This document shows positions 10,882 to 20,947 of a stretch of DNA of 64,000 nt, piece after piece. The position numbers were made by a program, and so were the translations under genes. This DNA is from CAVVSQ01 sp963848825. GTDB taxonomy: Bacteria; Planctomycetota; Planctomycetia; Gemmatales; Gemmataceae. Positions within the stretch are counted from its first letter, which is position 1. Every line of letters starts with the position of its first letter. The notes beneath the pieces are model-generated. The model did not search any database. It was given only the letters and a program-made list of their open reading frames with translations, and was not told where the DNA came from. The DNA is taken from the NCBI GenBank assembly GCA_963848825.1, contig CAWKFA010000009.1, positions 558,001 to 622,000 on the forward strand, given 5' to 3'.

Positions 10882-11632
10882 ATGAGTGGTTTTCGGGTCC
10901 TGGCCCTGGGCGTCGGCGACGCCTTTTCGGCGCTACTATTCCTCCTGCTTTCTCATGGAAGCCGAAGGACAATGGGTGATGATGGATTGCGCCCATCCCA
11001 TCCGCAAGATCGTTCGCGAGGGAACGCTGGCGGCCGGCTTGCCCATGGATGTCGATAAGATCGATGCGATGGTCCTGACGCACCTCCATGGCGATCACGC
11101 CTCGGGCGTCGAGGGCCTGGCCTTTTACTTTCGCTACGTCCTGGGCCGCACCCTGCCAATCATCACGCACCCCACCGTCGCCGTCCCCCTCTGGGCCAAG
11201 CACCTGGCCGGCAGCATGGAATGGTCCGTTCAAGAACCTGGCCAGCCCCCCGTCTTTCGCACTGCCGACGAATTTCTCGAAGTAATCCCCCTGGAAGAAA
11301 ACCGCACCCTCAAGTACGGGCCCTTCACGCTCACCTGCCGGCCAACCATCCACAACATTCCCACCATCGCCCTCAAAGTCCAGGCGGCGGGCCGCACTCT
11401 CGGCTACAGCGCCGACACCGCCTTCGATCCGTCGCTAATCGACTGGCTCGCCCCCGCGGACTTGATCATCCACGAAGCCAGCGGCGGCTTCATGCACACC
11501 CCCTACGAAGACCTGCTCACTCTGCCGCCAGCACTTCGCCAAAAAATGCTCCTGACCCACTATCCGGATACCTTCGATGTCGAGGCCTCCGCCATCGAGC
11601 CGTCTGCACAGGGACGAATTTACGAAGTGTGA
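10882..11632 (+). CDS. Metallo-beta-lactamase-fold hydrolase, frameshifted near start
   Basis: Carries the zinc motif HxHxDH (TFD-like context LTHLHGDHASG), a later Asp ligand in GYSADTAFDP, and His in THYPDTFD, typical of the MBL superfamily (ribonuclease Z/AraC-like arm). The N-terminus MSGFRVLALGVGDAFSA is in one frame and the rest (YYSSCFLMEAEGQWVMMDCAHP) in another; the break is at about 10935. Substrate cannot be assigned. It lies 36 bases after the cyclase stop on the same strand. Confidence 0.8.
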
Positions 11633-12034
11633 ATGGCAGCAGACACCCCCGGGGCCGACGGACACAAACAAGCACCAAGCCCCAAGGTACGCTCTGCAAA
11701 AATGGTATGTATGCACCCACCGGGCAACCCCCTCGGCGACGCATAGCATTTTGCATAGCATTTCGCATAACAAATTCGCGAAGTTCTGCAGAAACGCCCA
11801 CCAACTTTGGAGGCATCGCCTGCAGCGGACGGGTGCCATTGCCACACGGTACTCCGGGTGGCAATGCGGACCTTCCCGCAATGCCTTACTTCTCCCCGTC
11901 AGCTGCACTCTATCAGGGTTTTTCATTGTCCGGGGTGTCAGCAAAAATGAAAATGCAGGAGCGATCACAACCTATTCCAATGAAATGACATGCGGCTGCT
12001 TTTGCAAGCAAATCTTATAGGGAACATTTGGGGT
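11633..12034. other. Intergenic spacer before the CRISPR-Cas operon
   Basis: About 400 bases without a convincing gene; open frames on either strand here lack family features and codon-use support. It holds a 12-bp triple tandem repeat (11741-11776) and a hairpin with perfect 9-bp arms, CATTGCCAC at 11837-11845 and GTGGCAATG at 11858-11866, loop of 12. The hairpin lacks a T-run, so it is not a clear terminator. Confidence 0.6.
11741..11776. repeat. Three 12-bp tandem repeats (GCATAGCATTTT-type)
   Basis: Units GCATAGCATTTT, GCATAGCATTTC and GCATAACAAATT follow each other exactly every 12 bases, in an AT-rich patch of otherwise GC-rich DNA. Such phased repeats can be protein-binding sites; no function is shown by the sequence. 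Confidence 0.7.
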
Positions 12035-12064
12035 TTGACAATAGATGTCAGTCCCCGGTGATAT
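12035..12064 (+). promoter_or_regulatory. Likely sigma-70 promoter with overlapping inverted-repeat operator for the WYL-cas operon
   Basis: TTGACA at 12035-12040 matches the -35 consensus exactly; TGATAT at 12059-12064 is a fair -10 with 18-base spacing. A perfect inverted repeat, TGACA-N5-TGTCA, occupies 12036-12050, overlapping the -35 box. It lies about 60 bases upstream of the WYL regulator start. Inferred: the regulator binds here and controls itself and the cas genes. Confidence 0.55.
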
Positions 12065-12123
12065 CGTACCTTCCTTTGGATGGTCACGCCCGCTGACGCG
12101 GCAATATCCGTGGAAGGAATGCC

Positions 12124-13139
12124 TTGCGACTCGCCTCACGCCCCGCCCTGATTCGGCTCGCGATGATCGATCGGGAAATCCGCGCTGGCCGCTTGCCAAA
12201 CGCCAGCTCCCTCGCCGAACAGCTTGAGGTGAATCCCCGAACGGTGCACCGCGACCTTGACTGCCTGCGCGACCAGCTTCGCACCCCTTGAAATTTGATC
12301 GCGACCGGAACGGCTACTTTTACACCAATCCGTCCTGGCGAATCCCTTTGCCGCAACTATCAGAAGGCGAGCTACTCGCCCTCTTTCTCGCCGAACGCCT
12401 GTTGCACCAGTACCGAGGGACTCCCTTCGCGGCTGACATTTCTCGGGTATTCCAGAAGATCACGGCCATGCTGCCCGACTCGGTAACCCTCAATATGGAC
12501 CAGCTCGCTCAAGCTTATACCTTCCGCGTGCAAAACACCGATGCCGGCGAGCCGAAGCAGTTCCGGGCCCTTCTTCAGGCAGTCGAACGCCGCCGTCGCC
12601 TGGAGCTGATTTACTGGTCCGCTTCCCGCGATGAAACCCTCCGCCGCCTGGTCGATCCGTACCATCTGGCCGCCATCGACGGAGACTGGTTTCTGATCGC
12701 CTATTGCCATCTCCGCGAAGAAGTCCGCACGTTTTCGCCCGGGCACATCCGCGAGCTCAAGGAAACCGGCGTCACCTTTGATCCCCCGGCCGATTTCCGG
12801 GCAACTGACTACCTGGACGCCGGCTTCCGCAAGGTACGCGGCACCGGCCCAGGCCAAACCGTCCGCCTGCGCTTCAACCCCGTCGCCGCCCGCTGGGTGC
12901 GCGAGAAAACCTGGCATGCCAGCCAGACTCTTGAAGAACATGCCGATGGCAGTCTGACTTTGACTTTCGCGGTCAATCATTTGGCGGAGGTGAAGCGGTG
13001 GGTGTTGTCGTTTGGGGCTGAATGCGAGGTATTGGGACCAGAGGAATTAATCGAGAACATTTCTCGTGACGTCTTGGGTATGATTGCACGCTTGAACTAT
13101 GCAGGAAAAGAAAAAGGACACCGCGATGCCGCTGATTGA
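12124..13139 (+). CDS. HTH-WYL transcriptional regulator of the CRISPR-Cas locus, frameshifted
   Basis: The N-terminus is a DeoR/HTH_11-type winged helix (SSLAEQLEVNPRTVHRDLDCLRDQL), followed after a frame break at about 12288 by the linker GYFYTNPSW and a WYL domain (RRRLELIYWSASRDETLRRLVDPYHLAAIDGDWFLIAYCHLREEVRTF) and a WCX-like C-terminus. Adding one base in ACCCCTTGAAA joins them as TPLKFDRDRNGYFY. I chose TTG at 12124 because GGAAGGA lies five bases upstream, too close to the ATG at 12119. Its 3' end overlaps cas6 by 14 bases, so it belongs to the cas operon. WYL proteins are known ligand-binding regulators of CRISPR loci. Confidence 0.82.
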
Positions 13140-13808
13140 ACTTCACTTCCCCGTCTTCGGCTCCGAGATACCCGCCGACCATGGGTACGCGCTCTATGGG
13201 GCGATGTCACGCCTGGTGCCAATATTGCACACGCCGGAATTGGCGCTTCGCATTGGGCCGATCCGCGGCACCTACCTGGGCAACGGCAAGCTGGGCCTTG
13301 AACCGCGTGGCGCCCGTCTCGCATTCGATTGCAGCCGGACAGTCTCCCAATAATGCTTCCTCTGGCGGGCAAGAGCCTGGACCTTGATGGCTGTGCACTT
13401 CGCCTTGGCGTGCCGCAGGTGACCGCGCTTGTGCCCGCGCCAACACTTTTTGCCCGGACAGTCATCATTAAGGCCAGCAGTCCCAAAACGGACCCTGAAA
13501 TCAAGTTGAGCCGGGATCGCGAAAAGACCAAACGTTACCAGGACCCGGCGGAATTCCTGGCGCGAATCCGGCGTGAGCTGGAACGTCAAGGCATCGGGGC
13601 CATCGCCGACCTCCCAGTGCATGAAAACGGCCCACGTGCCGGCCAACCCTGTCGCCATGTTTTGCGCATTCACGGCAAGACTATCGTGGGATTTTCGGTC
13701 ATTATCCAAGGCTTGACGGCGGAGGAATCGGTGACAGTTCAAGAGCAAGGCTTGGGCGGTAGGTCAAAGATGGGTTGTGGCTTTTTTATGCCCTGGAGTT
13801 GCAAGTAG
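13126..13808 (+). CDS. cas6: Cas6 crRNA-processing endoribonuclease, MYXAN type (Cmx6), frameshifted
   Basis: The C-terminal glycine-rich loop GLGGRSKMGCGFFMP and the preceding ferredoxin-like strands (CRHVLRIHGKTIVGFSVIIQGLT) match Cas6 of the MYXAN variant (Cmx6). The N-terminal part (MPLIELHFPVFGSEIPADHGYALYGA) ends at a frame break near 13327; the other frame begins RLQPDSLPIMLPLAGKSL. Expected job: cut the pre-crRNA at the 3' base of the repeat hairpin. The start overlaps the WYL gene end, and cas3 begins two bases after its stop. Confidence 0.83.
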
Positions 13809-13810
13809 CC

Positions 13811-16112
13811 ATGAGTGAACTACTAGCGAAATCGCCGAAGGATCGGCGCAAGGTACTTGCTTCTTGACCACACACGTGACGTGATGGAGGCCGCCGAGAC
13901 ACTCTTTGGCGGAACAATAGCATCGAGATTGGGTGAATGCTGGTTGCGGTTCTTCAAGGTCGACCAAAACGAGTGGCCGGTTTTCCATGGTACGCTACAC
14001 GCGGCGGCGGCTTTTCACGACCTGGGCAAAGTAAACGATGGTTTTCAAAAGGCGGTAAGACGTGAGGGTCAACAAGCCATCCGGCACGAACATCTCAGTG
14101 GCTTGCTAATGTTCCATCCTCCCGTTTGGACCTGGTTGAAAACGATTCAGGACATCGATTGGAATATCGCTTTGGCGGCCGTTCTTTCCCACCATCTGAA
14201 AGTAACGGAAGATTCGCTTGCGGCTTTGCTCAAAACCGGATGCAATTGGTCGCTCAAGTTGCCCCAGCGGGAAGACCGTGATTTTGATCAGGTTCTTCGC
14301 CGGATCAACGATGCCGACTGGCCAGCTATTCCACTTGTCTGGTCATTTGATGGGATTGCTGGCACGGAATCGATTCCCAACGCGAAGAGAAGGCTTGCTA
14401 ATCACCTGGAAAAGTTGGATGAGGACCTCAGCCAGAATCTGAAGAACGCCAGAATGCTCCGAGCCGTATGCGCAGCCCTGATCGCTGCGGATTCTGCCGC
14501 ATCCGGCTTGGTGCGCGAAGGGCATTCGATCCGCCAATGGATTGAAGATCGCTTCTTGACGGATCCGATTTGTGACGGCAATTACATTCGCAAGCAAATT
14601 ATTGACAGGCGTATAGGTCAGCTCGGGTACAAATGGAAGGGATGGCATTCTTTTCAGCTTGCTGTCGGTGAACAGGCCGCCCGGACACTTTTGCTCGCTC
14701 CGTGTGGCGCCGGGAAGACTATGGCGGCATGGAAATGGATTGAAAAGCAAGCAACGATTCGGCCCGTCAAACGTGTCGTCTTCCTCTACCCAACGCGTGC
14801 CACCGCTACTGAAGGCTTTCGCGATTATGTCTCGTGGGCTCCGGAAGGCAGCCTCATTCATGGCACGGCCAGTTACGAACTGGATGGTATGTTTGAAAAC
14901 CCGTCAGATGATCGGACTCACAGAGATTACACCGCGGCGGCTCGGTTGTTTGCAATCGCCTTTTGGGACAAACGCGTATTCGCGGCCACAGTAGATCAAT
15001 TTCTCGGATTCCTGCAATATGCCTATGGTGCAGTCTGCCTGTTACCGGTCCTCGCGGACTCGGTGATTGTCATTGACGAGGTGCATAGTTTCGATAACGC
15101 AATGTTTTCGGCACTCAAAAAGTTCCTCACTGAGTTCAACGTGCCAACGCTGTGCATGACGGCCACGTTGCCAAAGGTCAGACGGGATCAACTGGAAGGG
15201 CAGTGCAAACTGACCGTTTACGACGAAAAGCCAGCGAACTTGCGTAAGGTAGCCGACGCTCCGCGATATCGGCTGCATTGGCTAAAGAACAAAGATGAAG
15301 CGATTGGCATCGCCGAGCAAGGGCTGATGCGTGGAAGGAGGATACTTTGGGTCGTGAACACGGTTGCCCGCGCCGAAGAGATTACGGAGGAGATTCGCCG
15401 ATTACACAATGCGATTGGAAGCAGGGTGCTTTGCTACCACTCGCGTTTTACGCTGGACCACCGAAAGAAATGGCATGGCGAAGTGGTTGACGTGTTCAAA
15501 ACGACCGGTGACACAAGCCCCAAGGCCGTCATCGCAATAACCACACAGGTGTGCGAGATGAGCCTTGACCTCGATGCAGACATCTTGATCACCGAATTCG
15601 CGCCAATTACGGCGCTGATTCAGCGCATGGGCCGCTGCAACCGTAAGACAGATTTGCCCCTTCTTAGTCTGGGGGAGGTCTATGTCTACAAACCGGAGGA
15701 CGACCGGCCCTACTCACAAGATGACTTACGGCACGTAGCCGGGTTCCTGAGTGAACTCAGTAGCCTTGAAACCGTCAATCAAACGAGTCTTGAAGTCGCT
15801 CTAGCGAAATGCAAAAATCGCCCGGTGGGAGATCGCTTCGTGTCATTCACCGAAAGCGGCCCATACGCGGACTGCGACGCGGAAGATTTCCGGGACCTGG
15901 ATGAACGCACTACTCCCGGCATCCTGGATTTGGATGAATTCCTCAAGACCAACAAGGTCAAGCGGCCCGGCCTGATCGTGCCGGTGCCGCAGAAATTCAA
16001 ATCGCTGCGATTCACGCATCCCGACGCGAGACATCTTGTACTCGCGCCGCGCGCGAACTACGATCCAAGGCTTGGCTTATGCGACCAACCGGTCAACCGA
16101 ATGGGAGTCTGA
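13811..16112 (+). CDS. cas3: Cas3 HD nuclease-helicase, frameshifted at codon ~16
   Basis: The N-terminal HD domain shows His in LLDHTRDV and the His-Asp pair in FHDLGKVNDGF, with a later SGLLM/LSHH region. The superfamily 2 helicase follows: Walker A APCGAGKT (near 14700), motif II IDEVH (near 15075), motif III TATLP, and motif VI QRMGRCNRK. Length, about 767 residues, is normal for a type I HD-helicase fusion. The true start is probably ATG 13811 (MSELLAKSPKDRRK), joined at about 13856 by one base. Cas3 unwinds and degrades DNA marked by Cascade. Catalytic residues are all present, so interference should be possible. Confidence 0.9.
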
Positions 16113-16115
16113 ATT

Positions 16116-17963
16116 ATGGCGAAAACGAAGAAGGAAACAATCACGGAAGTGATCATCCAATACGACCTGTTCGACCTACCTACGGCCCAACATAAAGCAG
16201 GTCTGGCGGGCCTGGCGTTAGCGATTCGCTCGCTCAAGAACCGTTCGGACAACGACCCAGCGGCCGTCCCGCCAGAATCCGTTCCGGAGATTACAGACGG
16301 ACCGACGGCGAACGCGATGGCCGTTCGTTTCACCCAGCTATCGTTCTCCAACCTGATGAACGATGTCTATGACGCCGATCCGACACGAATAGTTCATGAA
16401 CAACCACGCAAAAACAAAAAGACGAAGGAGAACATTCCCTGGCTTGATCGTGCGCCCATTGATGTTTTTGATAAAAAAACGGACAAAACGACCACCAAGG
16501 ACGGCTACGTTTATCTCGACGCAATTCCGCGACTCAACCCCATTCGATTTAGTTTGGGTGAACAAGCACCTTGGCTCAAAATCTGGTGTGATTTTCTAAA
16601 GAGCGTTGTTCGAGACAGCAAAAAATGGGCACCCTACCAAGTTCGAGCCGCAGCAAAATCACCGGAAGCGGCGAGATATATGGCATCGCCCGCTGATCAG
16701 GAATCTGATGAAATCACCGAGGCTCCAAGCAACTCAAAAAGAGCCAAAGGCGACGGAAGCAGTTGGTTCGACCTGGTTGCCTTTGAAGTCGAACGCGCAA
16801 GAGGTCAGGCTAAACTCGGGGGTCTTTCGAGCGCCTTAATGCTCGGCGCAAGACTGCAACGCTGAATCTGTCGACTTCAAAGGCCGTGTCGAGCACAATA
16901 TCTTGCTTCACTTTTGGCCACTTTGTTCTTTCATTACAGTCCCATGGCTGATTGATCGTGAAGGAAAATCCAAGGAAGTCGGTTTCGTTGTGGCAATTCC
17001 CGAAGTGGCTGACTTGAAGCGATTCTGTATAACTTATCCTAAACTTTTGGCTAATTTGAAGCCGAACCTCCGAGGGAAATTTCGTCCCGCCCAAGCTGTG
17101 ATCGATTTGCCCGCGCAGGCGCGCTTGAGTTCATCAACGCCGTCGCGCAGATCAAGACTGCGGAACAGGACGACAATCCAATTCGCGCCGTCACCTCCGT
17201 TGATTTTCTGCATCTGGATAAGCAAGGCAAAAATGTTAAGCTTCTCACCTCTGGTCGTGTGGCGTGTGACGAGCGATTACTCGCTCGCTACCGCGATATC
17301 GTCGGCACAACCGACCGGCCGGGCGAGTATCGTAACCCATTATTCAAAGCCGTAATGATCCAGGCACTGTTGCGTGACAAGCCATGGTGGGGCGAGTTGT
17401 TGCGACTGTTTATGACTCGTGATTGGCGATTTTTCGTCCAAGCGCGAGACACACCATCTGAGGCACCGGATATTGGGCGGCTACCGTGGTTTTGGTTGGA
17501 TGTTTGCCGAAAATTCAAAGAATGTGCCCAGTCGCTCATGAACCTAGAGGAGTTAAAAAAAGCTATGAGACCCGACGACGCAGAAAATCTGTCCGCAAAA
17601 TCAGCGGAACGGATGCCGGACATCATTCGGCGGATCGTTGCGAAGTATGTCTTGTCGAAAGCGAAGGAACGAACCAAAGACCAGCCGGAAAAAATGAACG
17701 ATGAAAAGGAACGAATTGCTCAATCGCTGTTTCTTGAATTCCGTTCCCGAAAAGATCAAGCTTTTGTCGATCATTTCGCTAATACATTTTTCTCAGTCGG
17801 ACAATGGTACGACTCCAAACTCCTAGAGTTTGAAATGCTGTCCGCCTATATGCTTGATCGAACAGCAGAATGCCGTGATGATCTCAAAACGCTGACACTG
17901 GCCGCCTTGTCGGCCGTTTCCTGGGTTCCACAAGAAAAGTCCTCAAAAGGAGAAACCGAATGA
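16116..17963 (+). CDS. cas8: Cas8 large subunit of Cascade, MYXAN type (Cmx8-like), two frameshifts
   Basis: The N-terminus EVIIQYDLFDLPTAQHKAGLAGL is characteristic of the Cas8 family found in MYXAN-type loci (the DevT position of the Myxococcus dev operon). Three frames must be joined: breaks at about 16850 (giving LMLGAQDCNAESVDFKGRV) and about 17118 (giving ALEFINAVAQIKTAEQ). The reconstructed protein is about 615 residues. It should recognise the PAM and recruit Cas3. It starts three bases after cas3 and overlaps cas7 by four (ATGA), so translation is coupled. Confidence 0.8.
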
Positions 17964-18901
17964 ACCTGTTCGCCACGGTCCTAACGTACACCGCTCCTTC
18001 CGCGAACTATCGCGGAGAGAGCGAGCTAAATCGTACCGTAATCCAGAAGGTCACCGACGGTCGATTCGATTACCCAATAATCTCCCCTGAAGCAATGCGT
18101 AACGCATTGCGTGAGATGCTTGCCGGGTACGGCCTTGCTTGCAATCGCGAACGCTTGCACGATGAAGAACAACTCGCGGTCAAATTCGCCGAGTTACCAC
18201 ATCCGGAGAAATTCGTCGATGACTTTTTTTTCGGTTATCTTGTCGCCGCGAGCGCAAAAGACCGCAAGACAATGCGCGATACGATCAAGACGGCCCGCGG
18301 CGAAGACGCAGCACAAAAATTCACCTTTAAACGGGACTCCGTTTTACGCATGAACATGGCGAAAGCCCTCGACCCTTATCGCCACAATGCGGTATTCACT
18401 CAATCCCCGCTCGCTCCGAAGGAGAAGAGCGCCTACCAGAACGCGACGACCTCCGCACTGCTCCATCGCGAAACTGCCGTTACCGCGTTCCAGTACCCCT
18501 TCGCGCTTAACGGCAACGATTGCAAACCGCACTCCGATTGGACGAAATTGCTCCTTAAAGCGATCGGCGAACTTAACGATGTCGCAGGCAACCACGCCCG
18601 CAGCTATTTTGAGATGGCGCCCGCCAGTATCGTTGTGCGGCTCACCGAGTCTCTTGTCGCTGGCTATCGTACCTACTGCTTCAAATCCGACGGCAAACTC
18701 CCAGATCTGATCGGGGACATCCTTAAAGACGACTATCCGGGAAGTGAATTCTATTTCGGCGGCGAACTTGTCAAACGGGAAATCTCGGAAGCGATGCAAG
18801 TCGAACTAAAAGCGAAAGGCGTCAAACTCGAACGTGACCCTCGCAAGCTGTTGGAAATAGTGGGGAGCGAGTTCACCTCGAAATTCGGCGGAGGAAAATG
18901 A
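17960..18901 (+). CDS. cas7: Cas7 (DevR/Cst2 family) Cascade backbone subunit
   Basis: An intact 313-residue RAMP protein. N-terminal MNLFATVLTYTAPSANYRGE and the segment PIISPEAMRNALREMLAGYG fit the Cas7 DevR/Cst2 family, in which several copies coat the crRNA spacer. It begins with ATGA overlapping the cas8 stop, and its own stop overlaps the cas5 start. Confidence 0.88.
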   Translation: MNLFATVLTYTAPSANYRGESELNRTVIQKVTDGRFDYPIISPEAMRNALREMLAGYGLACNRERLHDEEQLAVKFAELPHPEKFVDDFFFGYLVAASAKDRKTMRDTIKTARGEDAAQKFTFKRDSVLRMNMAKALDPYRHNAVFTQSPLAPKEKSAYQNATTSALLHRETAVTAFQYPFALNGNDCKPHSDWTKLLLKAIGELNDVAGNHARSYFEMAPASIVVRLTESLVAGYRTYCFKSDGKLPDLIGDILKDDYPGSEFYFGGELVKREISEAMQVELKAKGVKLERDPRKLLEIVGSEFTSKFGGGK

Positions 18902-19680
18902 TGCTCTACCTTTATCTCGAAGCTCCGTTTGCCACCTGCCGAACCTTTACGGCAGGCTGGTATCGTCCAACCGCCACTTTCCTGACACCGTCGGCCGCGT
19001 ACGGCTTGCTATTAAATGTCGCCGGCATCGAGTCTCGCTTGCGCGAAGGTGAGACTGGCCACGATGGGAAGGCCCCGGCCACCTATATGAAAGGCGGACT
19101 ACCCTCGTGCCGCCTCGCACTTGGTGCCGCGAACGAGGCATATCCGCGTCTGCATTCCGTTTACCAGCAGCTTCACACTTATCCAGTCGGCTCGACCGGC
19201 AAAACGCGAGCTGAAGAGTGCAAAGGCAACAAGTACAACATCACTCCTGTGCGCCGGGAATTTCTTTCCGACCTTCGGGCCGTGATCGCGCTTGACGGCA
19301 ATCCCGATCTCGAGGATCGAGTTCGCCGCGGGCTGCGCAATGAGTTCTCGGCGGATCGTTATGGGATTCCCTTCCTGGGAGATAACGCATTTCTCCTGGA
19401 CCGCCTTGAGGAAGTCACCTGGCCGCATCGTCACATCAAAACGATCACTTGGTACGAAAAGCTAGGATCGGAGACAACGACTTCCCGACCGCGAGCAACC
19501 CGCTTGACGTGTCTCATTGACCGTGCCGATCTTTCCAAGACGCTGTCCGCTCTATTCGCGCCTCAGGCGGAGGCCGGCCCGCCGAATCTTCCACCTACGG
19601 AGGCTGCCTGGGTTGATATTCAGCCTCCGGGGATTCCGCCACCGTCATCGCCCAAAAAATCCAGGAGTCGAAAGTCATGA
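18898..19680 (+). CDS. cas5: Cas5 (DevS family) Cascade subunit
   Basis: An intact 260-residue protein starting MMLYLYLEAPFATCRTFTAGWYRPTATFLTPSAAYGLLLN, the RAMP N-terminus of Cas5 of the DevS type. It should hold the 5' handle of the crRNA. Two adjacent ATGs (18898 and 18901) are possible starts; the first overlaps the cas7 stop. A proline-rich tail (PPGIPPPSSPKKSRSRKS) closes the protein. Confidence 0.87.
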   Translation: MMLYLYLEAPFATCRTFTAGWYRPTATFLTPSAAYGLLLNVAGIESRLREGETGHDGKAPATYMKGGLPSCRLALGAANEAYPRLHSVYQQLHTYPVGSTGKTRAEECKGNKYNITPVRREFLSDLRAVIALDGNPDLEDRVRRGLRNEFSADRYGIPFLGDNAFLLDRLEEVTWPHRHIKTITWYEKLGSETTTSRPRATRLTCLIDRADLSKTLSALFAPQAEAGPPNLPPTEAAWVDIQPPGIPPPSSPKKSRSRKS

Positions 19681-20687
19681 TTCCGCTCCCTTTACTTGAT
19701 TCTCACACGCCTGGTTTGCGGGTTGAATCGCTTCACGCCTTGGTATATTGTCCCCGACTTTTTTACTTTCAAGAGGTCGAGCGAATTAGTGTACCTCATG
19801 CCGCAGTCTTCGCCGGTCGCGAGCTACGCGCGTCGCTCGAAGCTGATGACGACGGTGAAGAGATGAGCCTGGAGTTATCCAGCAACGCGCTTGGCCTTTT
19901 TGGCAAGGTTGATTGCCTGCGCCGGCGCGACGGGTCTTATCTGCCTTACGAGCACAAGCGGGGCAGACCACATCGTAACGACGATGGTACCTCGTCGGCC
20001 TGGCCATCGGACCGGTTGCAAATCGTCGCTTACACGGTGCTGCTGGAGGAGACGATTGGGCAGGCCATCCCGGAAGGCCGGGTGCGCTACCATGCCGCCA
20101 ACATTACCGTGCGCGTGCCCATTGACGAGCCGGCGCGGACGGAGCTGCGCGAAGCCATTGCCACGGCCCAGCAGCTACGGAGCTCCTTGGAGCGGCCGGC
20201 CATTGCCGACAATGAACACTTGTGCGAAAAATGTTCCCTGGCTCCGGTTTGTTTGCCGGAAGAAGTCCGCCAGCAACAAGACGCCGCGCACGAGCCAGCG
20301 CGGCTGTTTCCGCCGGACCGCGACGGAGCGACCGTCCATGTCCTGTCGCACGGGGCCCACGTCGGCCGGAGCGGTGATTGTCTGGTAGTGCGACCGCGTG
20401 AAGGGCCCCAAACCAAGCACGGGCTCAACGGCATCGAAGCAGTCGTGTTGCATGGCTATTCCCAAATCTCCACGCAAGCACTCCGCGCCTGCTCCGACTA
20501 CGGCATCGCGGTGCATTGGCTGTCGATGACCGGCTATCACACCGGCAGCATGGTCGCATCGGCAGGCCAAGTACAGCGGCGCATCAGGCAATATCAGGCG
20601 CTCACCGACGAAGCGACCGGCCTGCGTCTGGCCAAGGCGCTGACGCATGCCAAAATCGAAGGGCAGCCGACTCATCTGATCGTATGA
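19677..20687 (+). CDS. cas4-cas1: Cas4-Cas1 fusion truncated before the Cas1 catalytic domain
   Basis: Residues 1-200 are Cas4 (RecB-type nuclease): Asp79 in GKVDCLRR, Glu92 and Lys94 in YEHKRG, QIVAY at 115-119, and four Cys (25, 183, 186, 192) for an iron-sulfur cluster. Residues about 218-330 are the N-terminal beta domain of Cas1 (TVHVLSHGAHVGRSGDCLVV ... GIEAVVLHGYSQISTQAL) and the start of its helical domain (RLAKALTHAKIEGQ). The frame then ends PTHLIV-stop. The Glu, His and Asp that catalyse spacer integration lie further on and are absent; no other frame downstream restores them, and only 260 bases remain before the array. No cas2 follows. ATGA overlap with cas5. Confidence 0.85.
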   Translation: MIPLPLLDSHTPGLRVESLHALVYCPRLFYFQEVERISVPHAAVFAGRELRASLEADDDGEEMSLELSSNALGLFGKVDCLRRRDGSYLPYEHKRGRPHRNDDGTSSAWPSDRLQIVAYTVLLEETIGQAIPEGRVRYHAANITVRVPIDEPARTELREAIATAQQLRSSLERPAIADNEHLCEKCSLAPVCLPEEVRQQQDAAHEPARLFPPDRDGATVHVLSHGAHVGRSGDCLVVRPREGPQTKHGLNGIEAVVLHGYSQISTQALRACSDYGIAVHWLSMTGYHTGSMVASAGQVQRRIRQYQALTDEATGLRLAKALTHAKIEGQPTHLIV

Positions 20688-20947
20688 AACCTTCCGTTCA
20701 CGCATCGGCGTTTGTCTGATCCTTTCGACCTCAATACTTGCCCGAACCTTTGCCATGAACGAAGGTTGCCGTTCTTTGACAACTCGGGAAATGCTTGATT
20801 CAGGCGAAAGTGCTTGAAAAGCCGGGGTTTTGTGCGATATTCTCATGGGGCCAAATCGCACAAACCCCGGCCGGGTTCTGGAAAAGTGGCTATACTTGAA
20901 AGATGCACCGTTAAAGTTGTTTCCAGTAATGACTTGCAACGAGAGCG
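20688..20947 (+). promoter_or_regulatory. CRISPR leader with a long inverted repeat
   Basis: A non-coding stretch between the truncated cas1 and the first repeat. It contains a near-perfect inverted repeat: CCGGGGTTTTGTGCGAT at 20822-20838 and ATCGCACAAACCCCGG at 20855-20870 (16 of 17 bases, one bulged A, 16-base loop). TATACT at 20891-20896 could be a -10 box for the array transcript. That this side is the leader is supported by uniform repeats here and decayed repeats at the other end. Confidence 0.65.

Noticed and set aside
20688..20947. Missing part of Cas1 hidden in another frame after the truncation
   Set aside because: None of the three plus-strand frames in this stretch shows the Cas1 RATRG-type or active-site segments, and there is too little room.
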